This document shows, piece by piece, positions 1-15,700 of a stretch of DNA of 64,000 nucleotides (positions within the stretch are counted from its first letter, which is position 1; each line of letters opens with the position of its first letter). The position numbers and the translations under genes were made by a program. The stretch is from Ignelater luminosus (taxonomy: Eukaryota > Arthropoda > Insecta > Coleoptera > Elateridae). Below the pieces are notes generated by a model. That model worked only from the letters and a program-made list of their open reading frames with translations. It had not been told where the DNA came from and searched no databases. Location of the stretch: contig VTPC01000634.1 in assembly GCA_011009095.1 (NCBI GenBank), forward strand, positions 372,001 to 436,000, read 5' to 3'.

Positions 1-744
1 GATATTTTTTGATTGTTCCGTACTATATACCTAAATGCACCATGTAGCACTAACTACTCCTAAATGTAAGTAATTATATTTCTTTATTCTTTTCTTTAGA
101 ATGTAATCCTAAAACCAAAAGGGATATGCAATAAAATCCAGATCGTTAGAAATAAAATAAAAATCTACCTTCAACATATATAAACACAATATTAGGCACT
201 CAACAGAATTTTAAATGTTTACTTTTCGGTAGGTGTACGCACGATGTAATAGGAAAACATGAACCCTTATTTTATATGTTTGATATAAATATATGACAAT
301 GCTAATTTCTACGAACAATACATAGGTACATAAATAATATATACTAAAAATAGACTTACGTTTCTAATGGGCTAATACTTACCCATACAAATAATAATGC
401 ACACAAAATACAAATACTGAGAGGAGAGCAGATACTTTTCCAAATGATCTACTATAGTTAAAGCACTAAATATAGGATTGCAATGTTGATTCAGTGCGAC
501 AGACCGTCCCTTAAGGACTCTGTGATATGTTCCTAATACTATAGACTACAACTGCCAATATTGCATGAATGTAAATATACAATGTGTTTGTTATTTGATA
601 ACAGACAATTTGGTATTTTCGATATCACTACTTCCTTTTCAAAACTTATTACTTTTAACTAAAGATTACAATACAACAAAACAGTACAAAATTTACTTTG
701 GTCTGTATAAAATACTAAAGTTGGAAATGTTTAGAAGAATATGG
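1..744. other. 3' flank of the BTB gene, no other gene seen
   Basis: AT-rich sequence downstream of the stop codon of the minus-strand BTB gene. It should contain that gene's 3' UTR. A minus-strand AATAAA lies at 83-88 and is a candidate polyadenylation signal, but in DNA this AT-rich the match is weak evidence. No other coding signal was recognised. Confidence 0.4.
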
Positions 745-3700
745 TTATTTCTGTGTTTGTTCGGAATTATTGGATTGCGAGGTGGAATGATCTGAATTGT
801 TATTCACTTTTCCCAAAAGGCCTTCCAATTTTTCCTTTTTGATTACTGTAACGTCAGGACAATTTGGCAACACAGAAGTTGTTGCATTGCTACTGGACGT
901 TGTGGGCGTACTATTCGCTGACTTTACATTTTTAAAAACACTAGTATTTGGAAGATCTGGTAAAATCGAGTCGCCTTCTTCATCTGATTCACCTTCATCA
1001 TATTTCTCTGGAGCATTAGGATGTGGGGCCATTGCTTCATTGTCAAGCTGCGACATTGATATCAAATAATTTGATAACGTTTGTGGTGTGACATTCAGTT
1101 GTTCCGCTGCTCGAAACAGTGTTACTTCCTTTCTCTTCAATTTCAATAGGATATCTGTAGGTCCTTGCTCACTCCAAAAGTCTCTTACTCTATACAAAAT
1201 CAGAATTTATTAATAATTTCCATTCTACATCTATTATTTCGTTACACAATACAAAGCAAGAAGAAGTATTTACACTAGACTACATGCAATTACAATATCT
1301 AAGTGATTGAATCTTCTAATGTCAAAGAGAAGAGAATAAAAGCCACTATGATACAGCTTCAGGAAAGTTTTCTTTATTTACAGTTAAATGATTGTCTTCA
1401 GAATTGGTTGAAATCTTCCAGCTATGAAAAGAAATGTTAAAATGAGAATTATCAAATAGAGGATATTTCAATGATCTGAGGATGGAGGATTTTAACAGAA
1501 AAGTTTTTGAAATATATTTCTGTTTTCTTGCTCAGATACTGTTATTAAATAATTTAAGTAAAGTAATAATTACAAAATTAAAAATATACAACCAACCAAC
1601 CAACCAACCAAATTATTTCACTGAGCTTTTTAAACTTGCTTATGGTATTACTACAATATGCAAGGTTAATACACGGGTTGGAAACTTGAAAACGTATTCA
1701 TTCATCTACACAAGTTTGGAAGGGTTCATTTTTATGTAGTCACCGTAAAATGTGTGCTTGCTTCTGTGCTCGTAACAGTGATTACATATAGAAACTACAT
1801 CTTCAAGTCCCCAATCTGTATAATTAAATTCTATGAAGCATTATCAAGCTGATATTAATTTTAAATCGATCTATGCAGTTAATAAATTCTCATTTGTGGT
1901 AACAACAAGCTAATATTTCTAATGATCACTTATAATCTTCATTGATTAACAACCTTTACTGATACATGTAAAACAGAAAAACTGAATCTATCAATTAGAA
2001 CTAATTCTAATTGGCCTTGATATCCTAGCAAATTTTTGGTTACTTTTGATATTTCCTAATAATTCCAAATCTAAGTATTTAATATTTAGTATGACAGTTG
2101 AAGGTTATACTTTGAGTTTCTTGCATATTTCTTATTTATATTAAGAATGAAACAATTTCAGCATACAACTTCTAGAAAAAAAAATAGAATCAAACATCTG
2201 AACTGTCAAGATGCTAATTGCAACAGGCGCATTTAGAAAATGCAATGATTGGCATTTCCGGGCAACAGTTCCCTAAATGACAATTCCAAACAAATACTAG
2301 TTTTAGTCAGTCGCAAAATAACTATTATATTGTCTTTAATTAACGTTAAAACTTAACCTCACTTTTTTTTACAAGGTGTGCATTCGTTAGTGTTTGGGTG
2401 TGGCATACTGATATAAAGAATTTAAAAACTATTTAGTCATCCTACTGTCAAGGATTGCTGTGGTTGCTGTAACATTCGAGGAATTTGTTTCTCAATAGTT
2501 TAATTCCTTAAACTTGCCATATGTGAATATCTTGTTGTGTTGGCAGTCCTTCTTTCAACAAAAATCAGTTGATAGAAGATTGATACATGTAATGCTCAAC
2601 ATTTTTAAAGATAAAATGACTAACAATGAGTAAATGTAAAAAAGCAGTGAAAATTTATATTTGACACTATCCTTTTTTTTATTATCAGATTGATTTCAGA
2701 TTTTTACCAATTATACATTCCTCAAAATGGTATGTTTTCACACCGTTACACCAATATTATTTTACACCACTAATCTACTGAGATTAAAAATAAACATACA
2801 AAATCGAGAAAATATAGCAGGCATTTCTTTATGAAATAAAATTAAGAAAATGCCAAGAAAATCCTAAATCTAATTTTAGTTAGAGAATTTTAATTTTTAA
2901 TTCCAATGGTAATACTCATACAGCTCATCTGTATCTCGATTATTTATTAGCAGGGCAATTTAATTCCACTCAAGTTCTTTGATGTGGATATAATTTGATG
3001 GTTTGTCAGGTTTTACAGTTAAGACAGTGACTTGGTTAACTTTTTCTGATGTTTTTCTCCTTGCCTCGCACTGAATCTGTTAGACAGAGATAGCTAAACA
3101 ATATGCATCTGCCATTGTTTAATTTGATTGTTAAGATCAACACAGAAACTTAATAAAACATATTACCATCAAAGAAATAGATAACTGTGCTGTAAAAGTT
3201 TATGTTTTCAATATGGGCTGTATTTCAAATTCCAAACAGTACACAGGTCAAGGATAATGCATGAGGTATCTTCAGAATACCTTAGAAAATTCTTCTTAAA
3301 CCTATTTCATGTTCATGTTTGCAAATAGAACCTATGATTGATATGTCTTAGTTCCAGAGTTGTTGGTCTTCATAGTTGCGTGCAACATGTTAACTTTTGG
3401 CTGCATAGTCATTATTTGTTAAAATATCAAACATTCTTATTAACCCATTCACGGCCATTGATGCAAAAACGCAACATTTAAGTAATAATTTTTTTATCAA
3501 GTAAAACAAAACAATATCAGATATATTAAAATACCTGCTATAAGGTGATGTTTTGTTGTGTGTAAATATATTTTTTTCATTAAAGAAAATCATCATTCTT
3601 TAGTTAAAATTTGCATATGAATTTGACCACCTTCACTATTTAAGAGATGTCTTCCTACAATTTCTCATAACTACATTATAATATTGGAAAACCTAAATAT

Positions 3701-6700
3701 TTTCTAATGTTATATTGATCAGATATAAATACGCATATTTCAATAGAAAGAAATTTAAAAAAAATTTTTTTCCTGTAATTTTAGTGTTCAGAAAATAATG
3801 TTGCATTATCGCATCAATGGCATGATTCATAGTCTACTCCACTAGCGTAGTACAATATAGTTAGCCCAATAAAGGGACTGCAAGTTCTGTAAATTTATTT
3901 GGTTTGGTTGTAAATAATAACACTTCTAAACAGCATAATAGCTTAATAGGAACCAAGAAATATTTTAAAATTTATAAACGTACTTCCTACTATAAATAAC
4001 ACCAAAAAGTAATTTATATTTTAAGAGTTCGAATAAGATAGTAAAAGTACCACAGATGTGGAATGGATGGGGGCTTGCGATATGCTTTTTGACTTCAAGA
4101 ATGCAATTTTGGAGTTGCAGGCAAATTATGCAATAAACATACAAATTCCAATAAATAAACGTGGCTACACGTAACAAAGATGTTGAAAAGCATTAAAATT
4201 GAATCCAGAACCGGCAGTAAAAATCTTGCTTATTCAGATTATTGTCAGATTGATATTGCAGGCTTTTGTGTTCACTACTTACGCCACTCAGTTTGTTCTC
4301 ATCGGTGTTACTTTGAAATCGAATTAGAATTTGTATTTACATACACAGACTTGGTTTGTTTTGTGCATACATAAGTGTGAATATGTCTGTTAACAAAAGT
4401 AACTATTGGAAAGACCATCACAAACGCCACAGACCTCTAACGCTGCAAGAATTAGAGGCTGAATTAGAAAATTTGGAAGATGGATTGAAAATAGATGCCG
4501 TTATAATTCCACCAGAAGTTGACGAACTGACTGATGAAGAAGATATAGATGAAAATTTGTTACAAGGTTTGTAATTTTCTTTTTATTATTTCCGGATACA
4601 TGCCTACCACAATACTGTATTAAAGGTAAAAATATAGCACAGGATGTGGCAGGTACATTTCAAATAATGACGACAGATAGTGAAGTTCTTGAAAACTTGG
4701 ATACAGAAAATACTGGTACTGCAACGTGTACGAGAAAAAAGGAAAAGCAGAACTCTAAAGTTACTCCTTACATTCCAAATTGGAAAAAAAAGCATCCTAA
4801 TACAACGAAACCTCATTTGGTGATCAGATTTTCAAAAACAAAAAATAAAAGATTCATTGTATGAGAAATTTCCCGTGGAAATATTTGAAACCTTTTTTGA
4901 TGACAAACGTTTAAATTTAATTGTTAAGTTTTCATTGAAATATGCGAACGATAATAATAGACATGATTTTTCATTAAACACATTAAACTAAAAAAGTTTC
5001 TCGGTATTCTAATACTTACTGGATATCACAACCTACCTCAAATGGAAATGTATTGGAGCAAAGATGAAGACAAAGGTGTGCCATTAGTGCAAAGATGTAT
5101 GAGCAGAAATAGATTTAGAAATATAAAGAAAAATATACATTTGTCTGACAATTCACAAATTGACAAAAAAAAATAGATTTGCAAAACTACATCCCTTTTT
5201 CGATGCAATAAACAGACGAAATCAGCAGTTTGGGAGTTTTTTCTAAAAATCTCTCAATTGATGAAGAAATGGTTCCTTATTTTGGAAAACATTCGGCCAA
5301 AATGTTTTTAAATTATGGTGTTTAGCTTCTGACAAAGGTTATGTTTTCCAGTTTATTCCACACGTGGAGCTCGCGAAGAGAAAATTGACATGGGATTAAG
5401 AGCTGATGTTGTTCTTAGTTTGGTTAAGCTTTTGGATAATCCATCTAACCATAGAATCTTTTTGGATAATTTTTTTTCATCCTTCAAACTGTTGCATTAT
5501 CGCTCTCAAAATCACATACTTGCAACAGGAACTATAAGAGACAACCGCATTCAAAATTGTAGTCTAGAATCTCATGCAATAATGAAAAAAAAAAGTAGAG
5601 GAGCATTTGATTATAGACTTGACTCTGGATCAAATATTTGTGTTGTTCGATGGAACGACAATTCCATCATGACAATGATAACAAATAATATACCAATAAA
5701 TCCCATGCAGACTACAAAACGGTATGATAGAAAACAGAAGAAAGAAATCAGTGTTCCACAGCCTTTAGTAATAAGAGAATATAATAAAAATATGGGTGGT
5801 GTGGATCTACACGATAATGCTATAGCTAACTTCCGAATAAAGGTTAGAGGTAAAAAATGTGGTGGCCTCTTTTCATAAATTGCATCGATAGTGTCCTTGT
5901 CAACTGTTGGAAACTGTACAGAATTGCCACTGATAAAAAGATATCTCAGCTCAAATTTCATTCTTATATAGTTATGGCACTAATCAAATCAGAAGGCAAA
6001 ACTGAAGAGGAAAATAAAGACACAAGTAAAGGGGTATACCAAGGAAGAGGTAGACTAAACCAAAAACGAATTACCAGACAAGGTTAGAAAAGATACAGTC
6101 AACCACAGCATTATTCGCCATCCTGAAAAGTCGAGGAAGAGATGTAGAAAGTGTAAAAGTCAGACTTTGTGTATGTGTACCAAGTGACAAGAGCTCTTTA
6201 TATGTGACCTGTCACAACACTATACTATTAGAAATAAAATAAAAACTGCATTTTTAAGCTTATGTGTTAAATAGTATTATTTACTCCATATTCTGCCATT
6301 GATGCGAAAACACAACATTATTTTTTGAGAACACCCTGTACAGAGAAATTTTTTTTCACTTACTGTGATGCTGTTTAGGCTTCAGTTGATACATATTTAA
6401 AAAATGAACTCTCTAAAATTAAAATTTGATGTCTTGGCCGTTAATGGGTTAAGAAAGATTGTAGGAAAATGCCAGTAGTAAAAGTACAGTATATGGATCG
6501 ATGGTAATGCACAATGTACTTTTGGGATGTACTAAAAGATTTCATGGAGGTATAAAACAAGAAGGAGACAGCATCCTAATACAAAGCTTATAGGTTGTTT
6601 AACAGTAAGAAATGGGCAGGCGGGAACGCATTTGTTACCATTTTCAATCAAGCATACAACCCATGCTGCATAAGGTCCAGTGGCAGAAATGAATACAGAT

Positions 6701-9700
6701 ATTCAAAATGTTTTCTAGAATTTATGAAAATTATTTCCTTTTATTTTACTTTTCGATTAAATATCACTGTTTGTGGTACATTATTATTCTGTATAACTGC
6801 TCTTTATTATTTTTAATCGCACTACTTATCTATGAAATGACAGGTTAGAATTCTAATATAATCCAGGTTTTATAAATAAAATCTTCTCGAGCTTCGTCTC
6901 ATACTTAATGTCACCAAATTATCACTACCATATGCAAGCATTTTTGGTAATCATTTCAAAACACCTTGAAAATAATAACACAGCAGAACAATATTCAATC
7001 CATCATGTTCTAGCAAGCTGTTTTGCTTGTGTTGCTTTGTTGCCAGATTGACTAACTTGTCGAGTGTACTTAAATAAACTTTCTCAAAAATTACAATAAG
7101 GTGTCAAACATACAGTTTAAATATCATTAAACATTTTATTGCCACACTATTCTAATTCCTGAGTCATATCTCTACATTATCGTCTGTTGAACAAGATACG
7201 TACAGTAATAAATTTTGAAATAGAAATATGGCAACAGTAAAGGGTTTATTTTGATGCTTAGAATGTGAAACGTCAGAGGCTTCATGTAAACTTGGCGATT
7301 ATGGAGCCTTGGAAGATTCTTCTTACATGAGTATATGTAAGCATCAATACATGCTGCAATGTTTTCTTTCATTAAGGTTGGGATATTGTAAAAGGAGAAA
7401 TACCTATAAATAAGGAAAGCGAATTTTGCGACGGGAGATGCTGAACCCTTTTAACTAGCAGAAATACTATTCTAAATTTAAAACTGCAGTTGTAGAAATC
7501 TGTTTAACAACATTCCTGTTAGATTCTTTAAGGGTTATATTTAATACCATGAGAAGAATATTTCCATTTTTGCGATAACGCCGAAGCATACGAGAAGAGC
7601 AGCAGGTAGAACTGAAATATAAGTGAACAAAAGAGGTTGTAAATTAAGAGATTTGTGAAGACCTATTAGAAACTCCTTTATGGCTTTATTCTAATATTTC
7701 ACTTGTGTTGGTTTCGTTTTTGTAACAGTCCTTGATTTGAAATTTAAAATCATAATAATTTAGAATTTGTATTTTAAAAATTAGTTGGTTCTGTTTGAGA
7801 TTTCTTGAAAAGCAGTGGGTCACAACTTTATTATTACTTTCTTTTCAATGAACTCAGATTAAAATTGGCCTGTTGTATTAAAAGAATTTCATATATTTAT
7901 ATCTTGGTTATTTGTTTGTTACATTATTTATTGTTCGCTATTATTATATTGGTTAGGTCGTATGCTTTATCATGATGGTAAATCAGAATTCTAAAATGTG
8001 TATTTATTTATTTATCTTTGAATGAATTCTAAAAAAATCTATGTTTAATGATCCAATTTTTAGATTTCCTTGTTTATCTCATGTCAATAGGTAAGTCGGT
8101 GTAAGATTCAGCATTGGCTTGCTTTATGACTTGTCAGCATCAGCTTTTTTTTTGTAAGGTCGCTTATTAAGGTAACTAATACGAGTATATGCCCAAAAGT
8201 AGATTCTATCACTGAGACACATCATTATACATACACTAGCGTATAGACCAGAAACTGGAAAGATTAGCAGGTAACACATGCTTTACGACGTCAGACATAA
8301 AATCTAGTTATTTCCAGTTGCGAAGAGAAAAGAAAAGTCGTTCATACACTGCGTTTATAATTCCACATGGTCATTACCAATAGAAAAGAGTTCCATTTGG
8401 GTTAACCAATGCGCCAGCCGTATTCCAGAAGGCCATAGATGGAATCCTAGGGTGATTAAGATTTACATTTGCTATGGTATATTCATATGGTGTTCTAACA
8501 GTTTCCAAGGGCATAAACGAAGCCTTAGAACAACTTGAAAGTATGCCGAAGACCTTTAGATCAGCAAAAGCTTATTCTCACTCTGCACTTTAAAAAGTTT
8601 TTAATAGTCAATTACTTAACTGACAGACATTATTTTTTGGTGTTATATGGTACGGAACCGCTGCCGCATTACTTCGCAACACTCGTCCATTGTTATTTCT
8701 AGTGTCTTCTATTGATGTTACTCTATCTAATTAGGTTGTGGAGTTTTGCCTCATCCTTTCTTCTTTCTTGGTCTTAATTATGTTTCGTAATTGCGCTGTG
8801 ATGTAGTCCCATTTGTTATTTGTTCTTTGGCTATATGTTCTATGATTCTTCTCTGGTTATCCCATCTTACATATTGGAATAGTGTGTGCTCTGACGTATC
8901 TACTTGTGGGCAGTACCAGCACGTATCGTGCTCCATTCTTTTGAATTTTTTAAGTACGCCGCGAAGCATCCATTCCCCGTCAGTATTTGTGTGAGGAAAT
9001 AATCCACCTCTCCATGTTTTCTTTCTGCCCATTCCTGACGTTTGGTATTAGCTTTTTTGTCCACTCCGTTTTTCACGTTTGACTTGTCCATCGAGTCTGC
9101 CGCGCATTTGCAGTGTTTTCTTTTATTGTTCTATTGATATCGGTTTCTCTCTTCTCGTATCTCCGTGTTCTTTCGTTTGCCATGTACTTGTAGTGCCTGT
9201 ATTCTATACGCTGAACAGATTTTTAATAGTATTCTACTTTAGCATCTCTGTATTTTTTTTCCAACGCTCGTTGCTATAGCGGCGCCCCTTATAGTAATAT
9301 GGAGTGTACTACCGAGGCTAGTACTCTTCTGCTTCTCAGCGCAGCTCCCCTGTTTGACATTATTCTGTCATTTGCTATTGCCGCTTTTGCAGCTTTTTCT
9401 GTGGCTTTCTTTATGTGACTCGTTATTGTCATATTCCTACTGAACTGTATTCCAAGATATTTTATTGTTTCACTCGTTTGAATGTGCGTATGTTGTTCAT
9501 TTTCTACATTCAGTAGTGTAACCTTTCTTCTACCATCCAAGAGAACTGCTTTTGTTTTCCTTGGTTTGAGCCGTAGTTCTCTTGTCTTTATCTAATCACG
9601 AATAAGCAGACTGGTATGACTAATTTTCATTTCCAAATCTTTTTTTGTTCTTGCCCTTGCTACGATTGCCAGGTCGTCCTCAAAGGCAAGTAGGGTCACT

Positions 9701-12700
9701 CCTTACTGTACTCTAATTTTTAAGACCGCGTCATAGTATACGTTCCAGAGTAGCGAGCCTAGCACCGATCTCTGCGGTACTCCGCATGTTACATCTTTTT
9801 GCCGCTTCTCACTGATGTTCAGTTTTCTGTTGGTGAAATAACTACATATTATTTTAATGAGGTAAGGGCTTATTTTCCAACGCCTTGATTCCTCTATGAT
9901 ACCTCCATGTGATGCAGAGTTAAAAGCATTTTTTACATCTAGCGCTACCTTGGCGCATGCATCTCTGTATTTATAGTCGCCGTCATTCGCTTCTTCGACT
10001 ATTCTTTGTACTGTCTTTAGGGCATCGACCGTGGATTTCCCTCTTCTATATCTGAACTGTCTGTCTGAGAGATCTTTATCTCTCATCTCTTCCTCTACTC
10101 TGGCTGCTATTAGTCTTTTTAGCAATTTTCTAAATTTATTTATCATGAATAATGGTCGGTAGGCTTTTTCTTTTACTTGGTTGTTGCCTTTTTCTATAAG
10201 TACAAGTGTACTGTCACGCTTGGCTTGCGCCTCGTGCTTCAAATTTCTTTTTTCTTTTTTCCTATTTAGTGAGTGTTTTCTCTTTACAAGTTGTTACGAA
10301 TAATTCAATTATCCAGCGTTTCGTAGTCATGCCAATACTCAAGGATAGGGGTATTAAAATTAACTTTCCAAAACTTTGGTCCTAAGCCCCGACTCCTGCG
10401 CCACATCTGTGGTGCAATATGCAGCGTCTGAACTGTTTATTGTTCAAACTCCGAGCGCAAACGATTTCTAAATATTTTGACAGAATAATACTTTTTACAT
10501 ATTGAGCCACAGTTGTGAGAAATTAAGGTAGTACGTGCTTTTGTGCAGTTGGTTATTTTTGTAGTTGCTTTAGATTTATATAATAGACAACTAGCTTGAT
10601 ATTAGGCGTGAAGACTTAAGTATTGTGGTATTTCAATTTAAAATTTAAATTTCCCGGGTTAGAAAAGAAAAATAGGTACTTATTAAATGACAGAATGAAG
10701 AGGGAAATTTTAACTAAGTATGAATAAACTTTTGAATTTTTTTATTTTGTTGCGTTTAATGTAAATTAAATGTAAGCTTTTATCTAACTCATATTACCAC
10801 TAATACTGAATTTTTAAAATATAGTTGTGGGAGTAGTAAAGGGAGGTTGATATAAAGAAGCGAGAACAGCAAAAAAGGGTACAGTACTCTCTTAGTCTCT
10901 TTGTCTCTGTTTTAAATATCATAAGAAAGTGAAAAAGCACAAACCATTTGCACATCTTTGATTATGTATAACTTCTGGATGTAGCATACTTGAGGATGAT
11001 AAAAGAGATAGAAATACAAATACGTAATCAAAGATATGCATATGGGTTTAGTGTTTTTTTATTTCCTTATAATATTAAAAAAAATATAATTATCAGTGTA
11101 CAAACTATATTTATAATTAGAAAAAGATTTCTTGGAAGAAAGTTAAAATTATTGTATAATAGAACCTATCTATCGCATACCTAGTCGGTACCGGCCAGAC
11201 AAAGAAGATGAGGTATATGGGACTGTGTTATTTGTATCTATTGAGTTATTTCACACTACTACTACCGTTATGTTAAATTTAGCATGCTTAGCTTCACTAT
11301 CTGTGTTGGTTTTGGTCTGTTCTTTGCTATTATGAACGAAAACTATAATAACCTGTTTTCTAAACAAAAGATATACACTTCTTTTTTTTCCGTTAAAAAA
11401 GAACCTATGACCAGATTTTACGGGAAGCAATCAGTGGATTTACCCCATATATAATCACTTTGTACAAAGTTTTAGTTATTTCAAAGTATAATTTATTTGC
11501 CACAAAACTTATGACAAAAAAGGTGGTAATCCACAGCGACCTCTTGTAGGTGAAAGCCAGACCAACATCGTCTACCGTCAGCATGCTTTCAACCCCCAAA
11601 ACAAATTACCTGTCTGTATTTTTCACCGCCATTTCTAAATCTATTAATTTCTGTCGTATTTTTTAATTCGCACAATACACCTAGATTAACTTATTATTGG
11701 GCGTGGTATTTTCAGAACTCGTAAAGTGTGGTGTTTAATTTATGCATAGATACTTTATATAGCTATAACAACCCGTATATGATCTAAATTAACTAATTTT
11801 CAGTCAATTTATCACTGATTCAAACTACTGATTTTTTAATTAGGTTTTTCGAAAAATCTGTGACTTCTCACATTTTAAAATGGCCTATGCATAATTCTCA
11901 AAGTCTCTTCTTTATTTCAAGGTATATTTGATAGTCAGGGATCAATTATTTTTTGAGATATGTTCGAATAAAGTAGGGGTACTTCCTTATGGCGTTTTTA
12001 TATAGGAATATCCCAACCTTTAGTATCACAAAATATAAATTTACAAAAGTTTTGAACATCCTATTCTTAATTTAAATATCATTCAGTAAAGTAAAAGGAG
12101 AACTGCAGAAACTCAAACAACCCAAAAACCAATATTATACTTTTATTTTACCTACTTTATTTATCAGGTATAAAGAAATGTCAATATGTATCATACATAA
12201 ATAATAACTAATAGCATTTGGACAGACTTTTGTCATTCTACATAATGTTAGAAAAGTCTTCTTATAAAAATAATTACACATCTGAATAATTTACAAAGTA
12301 TATCAAAAGTCAATACTAATTATAAATTCAATTGCATTTTAATTGTTTGGTCAATATATTTTCAGGACGATCCATAAAACAGAAAATAGGTAAGTAGGGA
12401 TAATTTCAGTATACAAAAGAATTTAAATAAACTTGTGAAATATTTTTTAATTTCAAATGCTGCTCTTCATTTGTTCTTTGTTACATTTGAACTATAATGA
12501 CTTCCTTTTTGTTTTATCCGTGGTTAATAAATCTGTTATTAAAATCTTATTTGATACATTTTTATTTGTTTTTTCCTTAATTTATAGTAATAAACATAAA
12601 ATAATAGAAAATATGAAAAAGAATTTTTATTTACATATTTCTGTGGTTACATTATCTTTCTTTTTTGATAAAGGTCACGTACTATAATATGTTAACTGCT

Positions 12701-15700
12701 ATAAAAATCATATGATTGCTGTAAAATTAAAAATAAAATTTCAAATTCCAGGCAGTTCAATACTCAAAAACTTATCAACAGCAGAAAGATAAATAGCAAA
12801 AAACACTCTCTTATGTGATTTATTAATTCATAAATTAAATTGGTAGATTAACCGTTTTTAGTTTTCCATGGAAAATTATTTTCTATTAATATGTATAGTT
12901 TTTAGTACAAACAATGACAAGACCTACTGAAAATAAAATATTATAAACATATCACAAAACCACAAAAAACTTATTTTTTCTCCTTTTAATACCAGTTAAA
13001 ACTCCATATAGAATTATCATTTCATATTCTTTGATAAAACAGCACGAGGCAATACCTTTCTAGGAATTATTTTTCAGGAAACTTGTTTTTAAAAATATTT
13101 AAAAAGTTACATGTACGTCAGTATATAAAAAAAAATCCAATTTTATAGTTGCAGGCTCCTGCATAAATTAAAACCTGTTTTTTTACTTTTGTTTACTATA
13201 AACGTGGGCATAGATTTTTTTATTTATAAACACAAATGTACTACTTACATATCAATAAAAAAAAGTTGTAGAATTTTACAAAAAAAGAAGAGAATTATTT
13301 TTGCATAATATTAGCATTTTATGAGGACCATTAATGGTTTTATTTATATTTCTTGTTATCAGTCTTTAGATATTAATTACTATCAAGTTTATAAATAAAA
13401 GGAAAAAATAAGAGATGAACAATAGAGCATATAATTTCACAGAAAAAATATTACAAATAATAAGTACAGGAAGAAGAATCATAAATTGTAAATATTTAGT
13501 TAAACCCGAATAGCTTCCAGTCAGAATTTGTTGTTTTCTGTTTTTAACCTCTTTTTAAAACCACTCCCTTAAATATTTCCAATTCTTAAATTTTCAAGTA
13601 TGCCACATTTTAAAATTTCTTCAACACAAAATCATATCTTTCAACTAACGAGCTGCAACTATAAATTTGTACTAAATTTAACAATATATTCGACATAACA
13701 ATTTAGACAAAAGCATGATAATATTGTCAATGACTCTAGAATTGTAAATATTAACATTTCACGAAATAAAGTTAGGCTGAAACTAAACTTAATTGACATC
13801 AAATATATTACTAGCATTATTACACTTGTAGAAATTAGTGTATTTCTACTTCTTTTAATGTATTTTTTAGTCAAATTTATAAATATTTGCGTTTGTGATG
13901 CTGAATATACTCTGATTTCAATTGAATAAAGAGAATATCTGAAAATTGAAAATGACCTAATTATTGTATATCTGACGTAGACTTTAAATCTGTCAATAAT
14001 GCCCTTTACGATCATTTGTGTTTTGTTTGTTTGTATCTGTAGACTTGTATGTAGAAGTTAGATTTGTTGTGCTTATGTGATTTTCCATAAGGTGTCTGCA
14101 CGTGAAGTCATGGTCTCAAGGTTATTTAGTCTAAAGAATAAACAAAATCAAGAACTACAAAATATTTACTAAATAGTTAACAATTCATTGCTTTAATCGA
14201 ATTTTAATTTAATAGGAAACACTGAGGTAAAACACTAACACTACACACCCCATGCATACGAGAGGTGCAAGTCGTAAGTGTAGAAATGCTAGGTTAGATT
14301 ATACATTTGTTTATACTCCAAATTGTATGACAGATGCCCTATTCAGTTTATTTTATTTCTATCCAAACTTTCAGTGTCGAAATGAACAAAGACAAGTGTA
14401 ATGTCAAAATGATATGAGGAATTAAGATTAGTAAATCACATGTCAAAAATAATTATGTTTTAGGTTATCCGTTTCACACTAAATAAATTTCTTTTAGACA
14501 CAAAATCATGAGTTTTTTCTTAAAAAGTTAAAAAAAACATTACAATTCATGACTTGATGCACAAATTTAAAGATTTAGCTTTTTAATTTCATATCTATAA
14601 CCACAGTAACACTGCCCAAAGCAAGCTTTTCCATTTTAACAAAAATTTATTTTTAAGTTTTTTTTGATTTCCAATGTTTGAAGAAAAAATAGCATGTTTT
14701 ATTCGAGGTAAAAATAACTTTTTGTGGTTGTCAAATCCTACAGACTCACCACAAAAAGTTCCACTTTTACTCCTAATAAAACAATATATTATTCTTGTGG
14801 CATTTTCCAGACTGTTATAAAATTTCAAATAGTTGCAAAGTCTATAATTGCTCCTTTTGCTGTTAATATTTTACATTTATGTGAAGACATTTTTAAATAA
14901 GGCTTTTTTTCTTAATATAGTTCTGTTATTTCCGACATTGCCATGCCTTCCAAGAAAATTCAGAGAAGGTATTAGCAAGGAACGGTATCACTTAGTTGAT
15001 GGCACAGTAAATTTGCCTGTATACTTGACTGCAGGCACATACAAACACGTTGCATTTATCGATACTACGTGATACACGTGCAATTTTCATAAGATAGTGA
15101 CTGCTAATTCAAGTATGTCACCGGTTCTTAACATGAACTATGCCATTCCTGGATTATTAGTCAACAAATTGTAAAATTCAAAAAAAATACAAAAAGGTGG
15201 GAAAAATTATTATTGACCACTCAAAAGAATAACATAATATTTAGTATATTATTTAACAAGTGTATAATGGTTATTTTAGACAACAACAAGTTGCAATGCG
15301 AGCCAATAGGTTCATGTTGCAATCATCCAAGTATAAAATAATCCATTACATGCGAGTCAAATATGATAGTTTATCCACGATTATTAAAGAAAAATAAATT
15401 GAAAAGTGTCGAATAATAGTCTCAATGGTAGTAAGAGTGTAAGAGAACTTAGAAGGGATAAAAACATTAGGGTTAATATTTGAAAACAAAAGTGGTATAC
15501 AGTGTGTCCAAGATAAGGATGCACAACATGGGGATCTTGGAAACGGTAAGAGATACAGCATCAGTTAAATGGGATGAAAGTTGGCTATTTATAGAACCTT
15601 TTTGTTGGCGTTTGCAAAATCTAGATATCTTGAATAGTTTCAGAGATATTTAAAAAAAAGTAAATTTCTCGATTTTCATTATTATTTTTTCCTTTATTTA

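Noticed and set aside
565..1069. Plus-strand reading frames over and beside the last BTB exon
   Set aside because: They overlap the conserved minus-strand exon out of frame and show no family similarity.
14848..15072. Plus-strand 74-codon frame with PCLPRKFREGISKERYHL
   Set aside because: No recognised domain, a low-complexity hydrophobic start, and it lies in an AT-rich intron; chance frame more likely.
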